A stretch of DNA of 64,000 nt. Source: Frateuria aurantia DSM 6220 (GTDB taxonomy: Bacteria; Pseudomonadota; Gammaproteobacteria; Xanthomonadales; Rhodanobacteraceae). The notes beneath the pieces were generated by a model. It searched no databases and was not told the DNA's origin. It saw only the letters and a list, made by a program, of their open reading frames with translations. The stretch covers positions 868,001 through 932,000 of the forward strand of contig NC_017033.1 of assembly GCF_000242255.2 (NCBI RefSeq). Reading direction: 5' to 3'. The translations under genes and the position numbers were made by a program. Below are positions 1-6,533 of the stretch, piece by piece. The first letter of the stretch is position 1. Each line of letters starts with the position of its first letter.

Positions 1-1076
1 TCAACAATGTGCCGGCCGCGGGCTCGGGCGTGCGCGATGCCCTCAAGGGGTTTGCCAGCAACGCCAGCCAGCTGACTGGCATCAGTATTCTGGCCATGCT
101 GTTCAGTGCCGTCTCGATGATGGTCAGCATCGAAGACCGCATGAATCGCATCTGGCGTGTCCGCAAGCCGCGCAGCTGGGTGTCGCGGGTGTTTCTATAC
201 TGGACCGCGCTGACCCTGGGACCGATCCTCACGGTCGGATCGCTGGCGGCCATGTCCTATGCCGTGGCGCTGCCCATGCTGCACGATGCCGCTGACCAGC
301 TGTCTTCCACGGTGGGCCAGCGAGCTTTGCTGCTGCTGCCGTTTGCCGTCACCTTCGCCTCTTTGTGGCTGCTCTATGCCCTGGTACCCAATGGTCAGAT
401 CAAGCGGCGTTATGCTACCGCAGGGGCCTTTGTCGGCGCGGTGCTGTTCGAAATCGCCCGCAACGGCTTCGGCATCTACGTGGCCCATGCCCAGACCTAC
501 GAACGCATCTACGGCGCGCTGGCGGCGCTGCCGATTTTTCTGCTATGGATCTATCTCTCCTGGGTGATCGTGATCATGGGCGCCTCGCTGGCTGCCTCGA
601 TGGCGTCCTTCGAATATCATCCCTCGGGCAGTCTGTTGCCCGAGGGGGCCGAGTTTCTGGGGCTGCTGGTGGTTCTGGGCCATTTCGTGCAGGCACAGCG
701 AGAAGGTCGACCGCTTGCCGTGGCCGAGGTCAATCGCGTGGAACCGGCCTTGAGCCGCAAGGACACACTCGGCTATTTCGACGATCTTGAGCGTGGCGGC
801 ATCATCCGCGGTTCCGTCAGCGAGGGCTGGGTGATGATACGCAGTCTGGATACCACTCAGTTGCTGAGCCTGTATCGTGACGTGCACTATCGTCTGCCAT
901 TGTCACCACGTGACGAGATCGAGCAACGTGGCATCCAGTTGCCGGAGCCGCTGATGACGGTTCTTGATGCTCTTGCCCGTCAGCTGCGCGGTTCGCTGGC
1001 CGTGTCGCTGGAACAGATTTTCCCGGTATCGGAATCCACCGTTCCGGCTGATGCCCACAGGAAGAGCGGTCCATGA
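1..1076 (+). CDS. YihY/BrkB-family inner-membrane protein, 5' truncated by window edge
   Basis: The reading frame is open from the left edge (in-frame codons from base 3) and ends in a TGA at 1074-1076, so the true start lies upstream. The visible protein has the family's N-P-x-x-G entry, a PAAGSGVRDALKGF segment, an LTG...IED..NRIWRVR stretch and four to five strongly hydrophobic segments over roughly the first 200 residues. A soluble C-terminal tail of about 150 residues (LAVAEVNRV, GYFDDLERGGII) resembles the winged-helix-like tail found in longer YihY proteins. The family is sometimes called ribonuclease BN or virulence factor BrkB, but its molecular function is unsettled. The stop overlaps the next gene's ATG (ATGA), which suggests co-translation with the thioredoxin-like gene. 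Confidence 0.85.
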   Translation, partial: NNVPAAGSGVRDALKGFASNASQLTGISILAMLFSAVSMMVSIEDRMNRIWRVRKPRSWVSRVFLYWTALTLGPILTVGSLAAMSYAVALPMLHDAADQLSSTVGQRALLLLPFAVTFASLWLLYALVPNGQIKRRYATAGAFVGAVLFEIARNGFGIYVAHAQTYERIYGALAALPIFLLWIYLSWVIVIMGASLAASMASFEYHPSGSLLPEGAEFLGLLVVLGHFVQAQREGRPLAVAEVNRVEPALSRKDTLGYFDDLERGGIIRGSVSEGWVMIRSLDTTQLLSLYRDVHYRLPLSPRDEIEQRGIQLPEPLMTVLDALARQLRGSLAVSLEQIFPVSESTVPADAHRKSGP

Positions 1077-1555
1077 TGTTTCGCAAATTGATTTCCGCCC
1101 TGGCGCTTGTCAGCGGCATCGGCCTGGCCTCGACGGCGATGGCCGCCATGCCTGCCCATCCGCAGCTGAAGCTGGCCACGCTCGATGGCCATGGTTTCGA
1201 CCTTGAGGCTCAGCGAGGGCGCTGGGTGATCGTGAATTTCTGGGCCACCTGGTGTGTGCCCTGCATTGCAGAAATGCCGGCCATATCGGCGTATGTCAAG
1301 GCGCATGCCGGCAAGGTCTCGGCCATCGGCGTGGCCTACGATGATACGGAGCTGGCGGATCTGAAAGCTTTCATGCTCAAGCATCCGTTGGCCTATCCGG
1401 TGGCGCGGGTACCGATGGATCAACCGCCGCATGATTTCGATCAGCCGCAAGGGCTGCCGACGACCTGGCTGATCGCGCCGGACGGCACGGTGGCGAAGCA
1501 TTTTGTCGGACCGGTCACGGCGGCTTCACTGGCGGCGGCGACCGGGCTGAAATAA
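1073..1555 (+). CDS. TlpA-like periplasmic thiol-disulfide oxidoreductase
   Basis: This 160-residue protein has an N-terminal signal peptide (hydrophobic residues 7-22, AMA-A cleavage region) followed by a single thioredoxin fold of the TlpA/ResA type. The redox motif WCVPC lies at residues 60-64 (C61, C64) in the typical NFWATWC context, and the cis-Pro segment GLPTTWLIAPDG is present about 75 residues later. Proteins of this kind reduce or isomerise cysteines in exported proteins, often for cytochrome c maturation; the specific partner is not shown here. The start overlaps the stop of the YihY-family gene by four bases. Transcription very probably ends at the strong hairpin 23 bases after the stop. 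Confidence 0.85.
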   Translation: MMFRKLISALALVSGIGLASTAMAAMPAHPQLKLATLDGHGFDLEAQRGRWVIVNFWATWCVPCIAEMPAISAYVKAHAGKVSAIGVAYDDTELADLKAFMLKHPLAYPVARVPMDQPPHDFDQPQGLPTTWLIAPDGTVAKHFVGPVTAASLAAATGLK

Positions 1556-1577
1556 GCGGCCGCTCGTTCCTGCCCAA

Positions 1578-1617
1578 GAAACGAAGATGGCCGGGGTGAC
1601 CCGGCCATCTTCGTTTC
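1578..1617. terminator. Bidirectional hairpin terminator between convergent genes
   Basis: A perfect 18-bp inverted repeat (1578-1595 with 1600-1617) encloses a 4-base loop GTGA. The stem reads GAAACGAAGATGGCCGGG. It lies between the stop of the plus-strand thioredoxin-like gene (1555) and the end of the minus-strand DUF1161 gene (1635). The outer arm is A/T-rich, giving a short T-containing tail (TCGTTTC on plus, and the same on minus), so it can serve both directions. Confidence 0.85.
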
Positions 1618-1634
1618 AGCATCCGGTTGCGGTC

Positions 1635-1925
1635 TCAGCCGGCGCTGGACGAGGCCGATGCGGGCGCGGTCTGATCCGAGGGAGCGCTGTCGCCATCACC
1701 GCCGCGGGTGTAGACGATCTTCTTGCTCTCGTTTTCGCAGTTGCCGACCACCTTGCCGGAGGCCGAATCGGCCTTGTCGGCATCAACGACATCCAGCGAG
1801 TAATGGCTGACACCGTTGGCTTCGATCTTCTTGGCGATCTGGGCCTTGGTGTCTTCGCAGCTGGCGTGGGCCAGAACCGGCAGAACCAGCAGCGGCAGCA
1901 GGGCAAGGCCGAACGACTTCTTCAT
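1635..1925 (-). CDS. DUF1161 family small exported protein
   Basis: A 96-residue protein starting with a clear signal peptide (MKKSFGLALLPLLVLPVLAHA), then a compact domain with two cysteines (ASCEDTKAQIAKKIEANGV and GKVVGNCENESKKIVY), the pattern I associate with DUF1161. The C-terminal 20 residues are Ala/Ser-rich and look disordered. I chose the ATG at 1925 because a good Shine-Dalgarno AAGGAG lies just upstream and the signal peptide begins there; an upstream in-frame extension to 2042 has no such support. The family is periplasmic and without known function. It is transcribed alone, from an A/T-rich region at about 1930-2050. Confidence 0.75.
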   Translation of the reverse strand: MKKSFGLALLPLLVLPVLAHASCEDTKAQIAKKIEANGVSHYSLDVVDADKADSASGKVVGNCENESKKIVYTRGGDGDSAPSDQTAPASASSSAG

Positions 1926-2106
1926 GATGAACTCCTTGAAACGCGTTGACTTGAATGGATCTGGATACCTGCTTTTGACCGATAAAACGCGATTCCATAT
2001 GAATGAATTGTGAAGGTATTGATTCCATACCGTAAAAATCACGTGAAAAAGACTCGCTAGTTATCGGTAATCGTTGAGCTTCTCCGCCAACAGGGTGGTG
2101 GCTGGC

Positions 2107-2147
2107 CAGGGCGGATCGACCGCCATCCCGGCGGTCGATCCGCCCTG
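2107..2147 (-). terminator. Hairpin after acyl-CoA dehydrogenase gene
   Basis: Perfect 18-bp inverted repeat (2107-2124 with 2130-2147) around a 5-base loop, starting 5 bases after the minus-strand stop at 2153. There is no obvious T-run on the minus strand, so it may need Rho or act as a 3' mRNA-stabilising stem. Confidence 0.65.
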
Positions 2148-2152
2148 AATCG

Positions 2153-3928
2153 TCAGGCGATCGCGGGGATGCTGTCGACGCCGGCCTCGATCAAAGCCTT
2201 GTGGTTCAGGGTGCGTGGCAGGATCCGCCGAAAATAGAAGCGGGCCGTGTCGCGCTTGGCCTGCTTGAAGCTCTCGGTCTGGCCTGAGGCCGGCAGGGCG
2301 GCCAGGCTGCGGACCCAGAAATAGGCCAGCACGACATAGGCCGAGTAGTACAGGTAGTCGACGGCGGCGGCACCGATTTCCTCGGGGTTCGAGGCGCATG
2401 CCGCGCCCAGGGTCTTGCTCAGCTGGCCCCATTCGCGATTGAGGGCATCCAGGGGAGCGATCCACTCCGCCAGATCGCCATCGCCGGCATGGGCGGCACA
2501 GAATCCGGCCACTTCCTTGATAAACCGGCGCAGACCCACGCCCTGCAATTGCAATACCTTGCGGCCCAGCAGATCCAGCGCCTGGATGCCGGTGGTGCCT
2601 TCATACAAGGTGATGATGCGGGCATCGCGGACAAACTGTTCCACTCCGTTTTCCGCGATGTAACCATGGCCGCCATAGATCTGCAGGGCTTCCTTGGTGC
2701 ATTCCTGAGCCCATTCGGTGACCGCCGCCTTGGCGATGGGGATCAGAAAAGCCACCTGTTCGGAGGCTTGCTGGCGCTCTTCGGCGCTGGAGCCGCGCGC
2801 TTCGATGTCGGTCTGCAGGGCGGTATGCAGCAGCAGCAGCCGCGAGCCTTCGACCAGGGCCCGCTGGGTCAGCAGCATGCGGCGAACGTCAGGCTGCACC
2901 AGCAGGTTGTCGGCGATCTTGTCGGTGAATTTCGGGCCGCTGAGCGAGCGTGACTGCAGGCGTTCACGAGCGTATTTGAGGCTGTTCTGCCAGGCCCGCT
3001 CCGACAGCGCCAGACCTTGCACCCCGACGCCCAGGCGGGCCGCATTCATCATGGTGAACATGGCGGCGAGGCCCTTGTGCGGCTGGCCGATCAGCACGCC
3101 CTCGGCGCCGTCGAAGTTCATCACGCAAGTCGCCGAGCCGCGCAGGCCCATCTTGTGCTCGATCGCGCCGGCGCTGACCGCATTGCGCTCGCCCGGACTG
3201 CCGTCGTCCTTGAGCTTGTACTTGGGCACGATGAACATCGAAATGCCGCGACTGCCGGCAGGGGCATCCGGCAGGCGTGCCAGCACCAGATGAACGATAT
3301 TGTCGACCAGGTCGTGGTCACCGGCACTGATGAAGATCTTGGTGCCGGTGATGGCATAACGGCCATCGGCCAGCGGCTCGGCCCGGGTCTTCAGCAGGCC
3401 GAGGTCCGAACCGGCCTGGGGTTCGGTCAGACACATGGTTCCGGTCCATTCTCCGCTGACGATGCGACCCAGATATTGCTGCTTCTGCGCTTCGCTGCCG
3501 TGGACTTCCAGGGCATGGCAGGCGCCTTCGGACAGCAGCGGATACAGGCTCCAGGAGAGATTGCCGGCCTGGAAGATTTCGGTGGTGGCCGTGCCCAGCG
3601 TCTTGGGCAAGGCCTGGCCGCCGAAGGCTTCGGGATCGGTGAGACCGGTCCAGCCGCCTTCGGCGAACTGCCGGAAGGCCTGCTTGAAGCCCTTGGGGGT
3701 GGTCACTGAACGGGTGGCGGGATCGTAATGGCAGCCCTCCTCGTCACCTGGTGCATTGGTCGGTGCCAGCACTTGTTCACTGAATCGGCCGGCCTCTTCC
3801 AGCACGGCCTCGAGCAGATCCTGGCTGTGGGATTCGCCGGATTCCAGCGCGGTCAGGATGGGATCGACCTGCAGCACGTCGAACAGGGCGAAGCGCAGAT
3901 CGTCGAGGGGAGCCTTGTATACGGTCAT
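2153..3928 (-). CDS. Acyl-CoA dehydrogenase (FadE-like, long form with C-terminal domain)
   Basis: This 591-residue flavoenzyme would catalyse the first oxidation of beta-oxidation, converting acyl-CoA to trans-2-enoyl-CoA. Segments typical of the family are visible: CLTEPQAGSDLG and GTKIFISAGDHD (FAD/substrate-binding middle domain), MGLRGSATC, and the C-terminal helical domain with GGHGYIAENGVEQFVRDARI and LYEGTTGIQALDLLGRK, where the glutamate is the expected catalytic base position. The extra ~130 residues at the C-terminus match the roughly 590-residue bacterial subgroup rather than short 380-residue enzymes. The start at 3928 (MTVYKAPLDD) matches the N-terminus I know for this subgroup; the frame stays open further upstream but overlaps the neighbouring lipoprotein gene. 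It follows that gene by 35 bases, so the two likely share the promoter carrying the PsrA-type box. Confidence 0.9.
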   Translation of the reverse strand: MTVYKAPLDDLRFALFDVLQVDPILTALESGESHSQDLLEAVLEEAGRFSEQVLAPTNAPGDEEGCHYDPATRSVTTPKGFKQAFRQFAEGGWTGLTDPEAFGGQALPKTLGTATTEIFQAGNLSWSLYPLLSEGACHALEVHGSEAQKQQYLGRIVSGEWTGTMCLTEPQAGSDLGLLKTRAEPLADGRYAITGTKIFISAGDHDLVDNIVHLVLARLPDAPAGSRGISMFIVPKYKLKDDGSPGERNAVSAGAIEHKMGLRGSATCVMNFDGAEGVLIGQPHKGLAAMFTMMNAARLGVGVQGLALSERAWQNSLKYARERLQSRSLSGPKFTDKIADNLLVQPDVRRMLLTQRALVEGSRLLLLHTALQTDIEARGSSAEERQQASEQVAFLIPIAKAAVTEWAQECTKEALQIYGGHGYIAENGVEQFVRDARIITLYEGTTGIQALDLLGRKVLQLQGVGLRRFIKEVAGFCAAHAGDGDLAEWIAPLDALNREWGQLSKTLGAACASNPEEIGAAAVDYLYYSAYVVLAYFWVRSLAALPASGQTESFKQAKRDTARFYFRRILPRTLNHKALIEAGVDSIPAIA

Positions 3929-3963
3929 GGGGATCTCGCAGGGAATGAGGCTGTGGATGGGAG

Positions 3964-4437
3964 TCAGCGGAATCGCCGGGCATCGCCCGGTACCGGATAG
4001 AACCGGTCGTCGTGGCTGAAATCGAAATGCCTGGTACCGGATGCCGATCCACCCGTCACCACCTGTCCCGAGAAGCGATAGGGCAGGCCGAAGGGGGTGT
4101 GACGGGAGTCGGTCAGGACTTTGTGCAATGCCGCCGTGGCGGGAATCTCCACGCGGGTGACATCGGCGGCCAGGGCAGGAATCTCCAGATCCATGTCGGC
4201 GCTCATCCTGAGCGGTGCCTGGCCATCGACAAGCAGCTGACCTTCGAGATGCCGGAAGGTCATTGAAGCGTAACTGTCGTTCTTGATCCGCAAGACCAGC
4301 TGCCAAGAACCCTGTCCGGAAATCCGCAGGGCATCGATGCTCAACTGAGGGGGAAAGATGTCGGGCCGGGCCGGGACACAGCCCGCCAGCGTCATCAGAA
4401 CCGTGATCAGGAACCATCCTTGCAGCCGCGACTTCAT
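3964..4437 (-). CDS. LEA type 2 family lipoprotein
   Basis: A 157-residue protein with a lipoprotein signal (LAGC lipobox, lipidated cysteine C20) followed by a single beta-rich domain resembling LEA14/WHy-type domains (LVLRIKNDSYASMTF, GQLLVDGQAPLR). Such domains bind other macromolecules in plants and bacteria, but no function is established for this envelope version. It is the first gene of an apparent two-gene operon with the acyl-CoA dehydrogenase, directly downstream of a candidate PsrA operator. A lipid-linked envelope role is therefore an inference from context only. Confidence 0.75.
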   Translation of the reverse strand: MKSRLQGWFLITVLMTLAGCVPARPDIFPPQLSIDALRISGQGSWQLVLRIKNDSYASMTFRHLEGQLLVDGQAPLRMSADMDLEIPALAADVTRVEIPATAALHKVLTDSRHTPFGLPYRFSGQVVTGGSASGTRHFDFSHDDRFYPVPGDARRFR

Positions 4438-4446
4438 GGATTACCT

Positions 4447-4460
4447 CAAACGTTTGTTTG
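4447..4460 (-). promoter_or_regulatory. PsrA-like fatty-acid-responsive operator
   Basis: CAAAC-GTTT-GTTTG fits the described PsrA recognition pattern (G/C)AAAC-N2-4-GTTT(G/C) exactly. The first ten bases are also a perfect palindrome (CAAACGTTTG). It sits 10 bases upstream of the minus-strand lipoprotein/acyl-CoA dehydrogenase operon start codon, where a bound TetR-type repressor would block transcription. The regulator itself is not in this window. Confidence 0.6.
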
Positions 4461-4538
4461 AATCTTAGACCAGAGACGTTGGATTGTCAGCGGCTGACGA
4501 CCCACTTCCGCAGGTTTTCAAGGCTGAAAGGCACAGGC

Positions 4539-5081
4539 ATGATGATGCTCCCCATCCATTCGCGATTCCCGCCCATGACCCAACGCATCCGCGCCCGTCG
4601 TTCGCCTATCCATGGCCGGGGGGTCTTTGCGCTGGCGGATCTGGCCAAGGGGGACTGTGTGGTCCGGTATCGTGGTGAGCTGATCAGCCATGCGCAGGCT
4701 GACGAGCGTTACGGTGACGACGGTGAAAGCGGGCATACCTTCCTGTTCACCCTCAACGAGCAATATGTGGTGGACGGCAACCGTCGCGGCAATGTCGCGC
4801 GCTGGATCAATCACAGCTGCATGCCCAATTGCCAGGCCGTGATCGAGATCAGCGCCGGAGGCGATCCCCGCCGCGACCGCATCCTGATCGAAGCGGTGCG
4901 CGATATCGCGGCGGGGGAGGAGATCACCTATGACTACGGCATCGTGCTGGCCGTTCCACATACCGCCGCGATGAAGCGGCTCTGGCCTTGTCACTGTGGC
5001 GCGGCCCGATGCACCGGCACCTTGCTGAAGCGCCGGCGACGAACCGAAGGAGGCCACGCGCGTGTCGAATGCAAGATGTGA
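4539..5081 (+). CDS. SET-domain protein lysine methyltransferase
   Basis: A 180-residue protein that is almost entirely a SET domain. Visible motifs are HGRGVFA (cofactor-binding start, about residues 25-31), the NHSC signature with C94 in WINHSCMPNC, the EEITYDYG segment carrying the catalytic tyrosine, and a C-terminal post-SET cysteine cluster (CHCGAARC). Together these predict S-adenosylmethionine-dependent lysine methylation with a zinc-bound post-SET module; the bacterial substrate is unknown. I use the ATG at 4539 because an AAAGG element lies 7 bases upstream. The ATG at 4575 (MTQRIRARRS) is an equally conserved-looking but unsupported alternative. It is divergent from the lipoprotein/dehydrogenase operon across the PsrA-like box. 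Confidence 0.85.
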   Translation: MMMLPIHSRFPPMTQRIRARRSPIHGRGVFALADLAKGDCVVRYRGELISHAQADERYGDDGESGHTFLFTLNEQYVVDGNRRGNVARWINHSCMPNCQAVIEISAGGDPRRDRILIEAVRDIAAGEEITYDYGIVLAVPHTAAMKRLWPCHCGAARCTGTLLKRRRRTEGGHARVECKM

Positions 5082-5183
5082 GACAATAGGGAATCAGGAA
5101 CCTTTCCGGGCCATACGCGGTCTAGTGTCGTCCGGGCTTCACGCCAACTCTGATCTGGCGTAGCTATTGACATTGTTGCAGGC

Positions 5184-6248
5184 ATGCCAGGTACAACGAA
5201 CCGACCCACCCCGCCGCCCGAGCCCGGGCAAGTGCCGCAAGACGCCCCCCGGGAATGGCGTCCGTCAGGCCGTGGCCCGCATGATGACGACAGCCGGCGT
5301 CGGCCGCTGGCGCGCGTGCTGGGGCTGGTCGCGACCATTCTTCTGCATGCCTTGTTCTTCCTGTTTGCCTGGGTGGAGCTGAAGCCGCATGGCGAGCCGC
5401 CGCCGCCGCCACCGCCCGACTCCGGCGCGCTGCAGGTGCAGCTGATTGCCTCGACCCGGCCCAGTCGCGAGGCGAGCGCGATGGCCGAGCCGCCCAAGGC
5501 TCAGCCTCCGACGCCCACGCCGCCGCAGGCGGCCGAAGTCGCGCCGCCCAAGCCGGCACCGGTAGCGCACACCCATGCGCCAGCGCCGACGCCCAAGCCC
5601 CAGCATATCGCCCATGTCGTGCCGCCGCCGCGGCCGATCCCGCATCCCGAGCCGACCAAGCCGGACGCGATGACGGCCACCATGCCTGCCACCAAGCCGG
5701 CACCGCATTTGTTCGACGCCAATGGCAACCCGGTGCTGCCGACCGACGTTCCCAAGCCGGCAGCCAAGCCGGACCAGTACATTGCCCATAACGAGCAGGG
5801 TGATACCCAGATTCTGCAGCAGACGGATCCGACTCATTACCACGCAACGCGCTTCGATGCTTCCTGGCATCGTCCAGGCGCAGTGGACAGAGCCGTGGAG
5901 AAGGCTGTCAAAAAGACTTCGGTCGGTCATACGTTCCATCTGCCGGGTGGCGTGCGCATCCACTGCAGTCTGAGCCTGGCGGCGATGGGCGGTGGTTGTG
6001 GCGGTGACCCGCCGCCGCCGCCGTCGAAGAAGGATGGTGACGAGCGACTGAGTCTGCCGCCGCCGAGCCTGCTGGCCAAGAATCCGCATGCCCCCAAGCC
6101 GCCTTCGGTTGAAAGCTGTGTCGCCGCCTATCGCGCGGATCAGCCCTTGCCGCAGGGCTGCCCCTTCGATATTCCGCAGCGTGCCGTGGATCAGGAAGCC
6201 AAGGAGCGGGCCGAGCAGGAGCGTCGCCGCACCCAGTGGGGGCATTGA
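5184..6248 (+). CDS. TonB/TolA-like proline-rich single-pass protein, copy A
   Basis: This 354-residue protein has a short cytoplasmic N-terminus, one membrane helix (about residues 43-65, containing LLHALFFLF) and a long Pro/Ala/Lys-rich periplasmic spacer, the architecture of TonB and TolA. It lacks a recognisable TonB C-terminal domain. Instead, residues ~219-320 carry a module shared with the next gene: YHATRFDASW (from Y219), HLPGGVRIHC (H252-C261), a GC pair about 20 residues on, KKDGDERLSL, and a final C...PLPQGC. The four cysteines are in conserved positions, consistent with two disulfides. The start ATG at 5184 has only a weak ribosome site; TTGACA at 5167 could be a -35. I do not recognise the C-terminal family. 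Confidence 0.7.
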   Translation: MPGTTNRPTPPPEPGQVPQDAPREWRPSGRGPHDDDSRRRPLARVLGLVATILLHALFFLFAWVELKPHGEPPPPPPPDSGALQVQLIASTRPSREASAMAEPPKAQPPTPTPPQAAEVAPPKPAPVAHTHAPAPTPKPQHIAHVVPPPRPIPHPEPTKPDAMTATMPATKPAPHLFDANGNPVLPTDVPKPAAKPDQYIAHNEQGDTQILQQTDPTHYHATRFDASWHRPGAVDRAVEKAVKKTSVGHTFHLPGGVRIHCSLSLAAMGGGCGGDPPPPPSKKDGDERLSLPPPSLLAKNPHAPKPPSVESCVAAYRADQPLPQGCPFDIPQRAVDQEAKERAEQERRRTQWGH

Positions 6249-6533
6249 TGCCATCGGGACGGGCCGGCCTTGCCGCCCCCGTCCCGGCAGCATCCGGACG
6301 CTGAGGGGCTGCCGTATCGGCTGCAGCCATCATGGTTGCCCGTCATTCGGCTATCATTTCGCCATTCGGGACGGTCGTGGCCGGCTCCGCTGCTGTTTTG
6401 CCGGTATCCGGGCGGACTGCCGAGATCGAGATCCGACATGCTTTCGGTCTGGTCTGGTCTGGTCTGGCTGACGGCGGCAGTGCGGTGCAGGCGATGCCAG
6501 CCATGTATCTTCAGCGCATCCAGGAACATCGTC

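Noticed and set aside
3929-4417. N-terminal extension of the acyl-CoA dehydrogenase frame to 4417
   Set aside because: It covers the lipoprotein gene in another frame and lacks family similarity before MTVYKAPLDD.
5167-5172. TTGACA before the TonB-like copy A as a full promoter
   Set aside because: No -10 at 16-18 bases downstream; the hexamer is only 12 bases before the proposed start codon.
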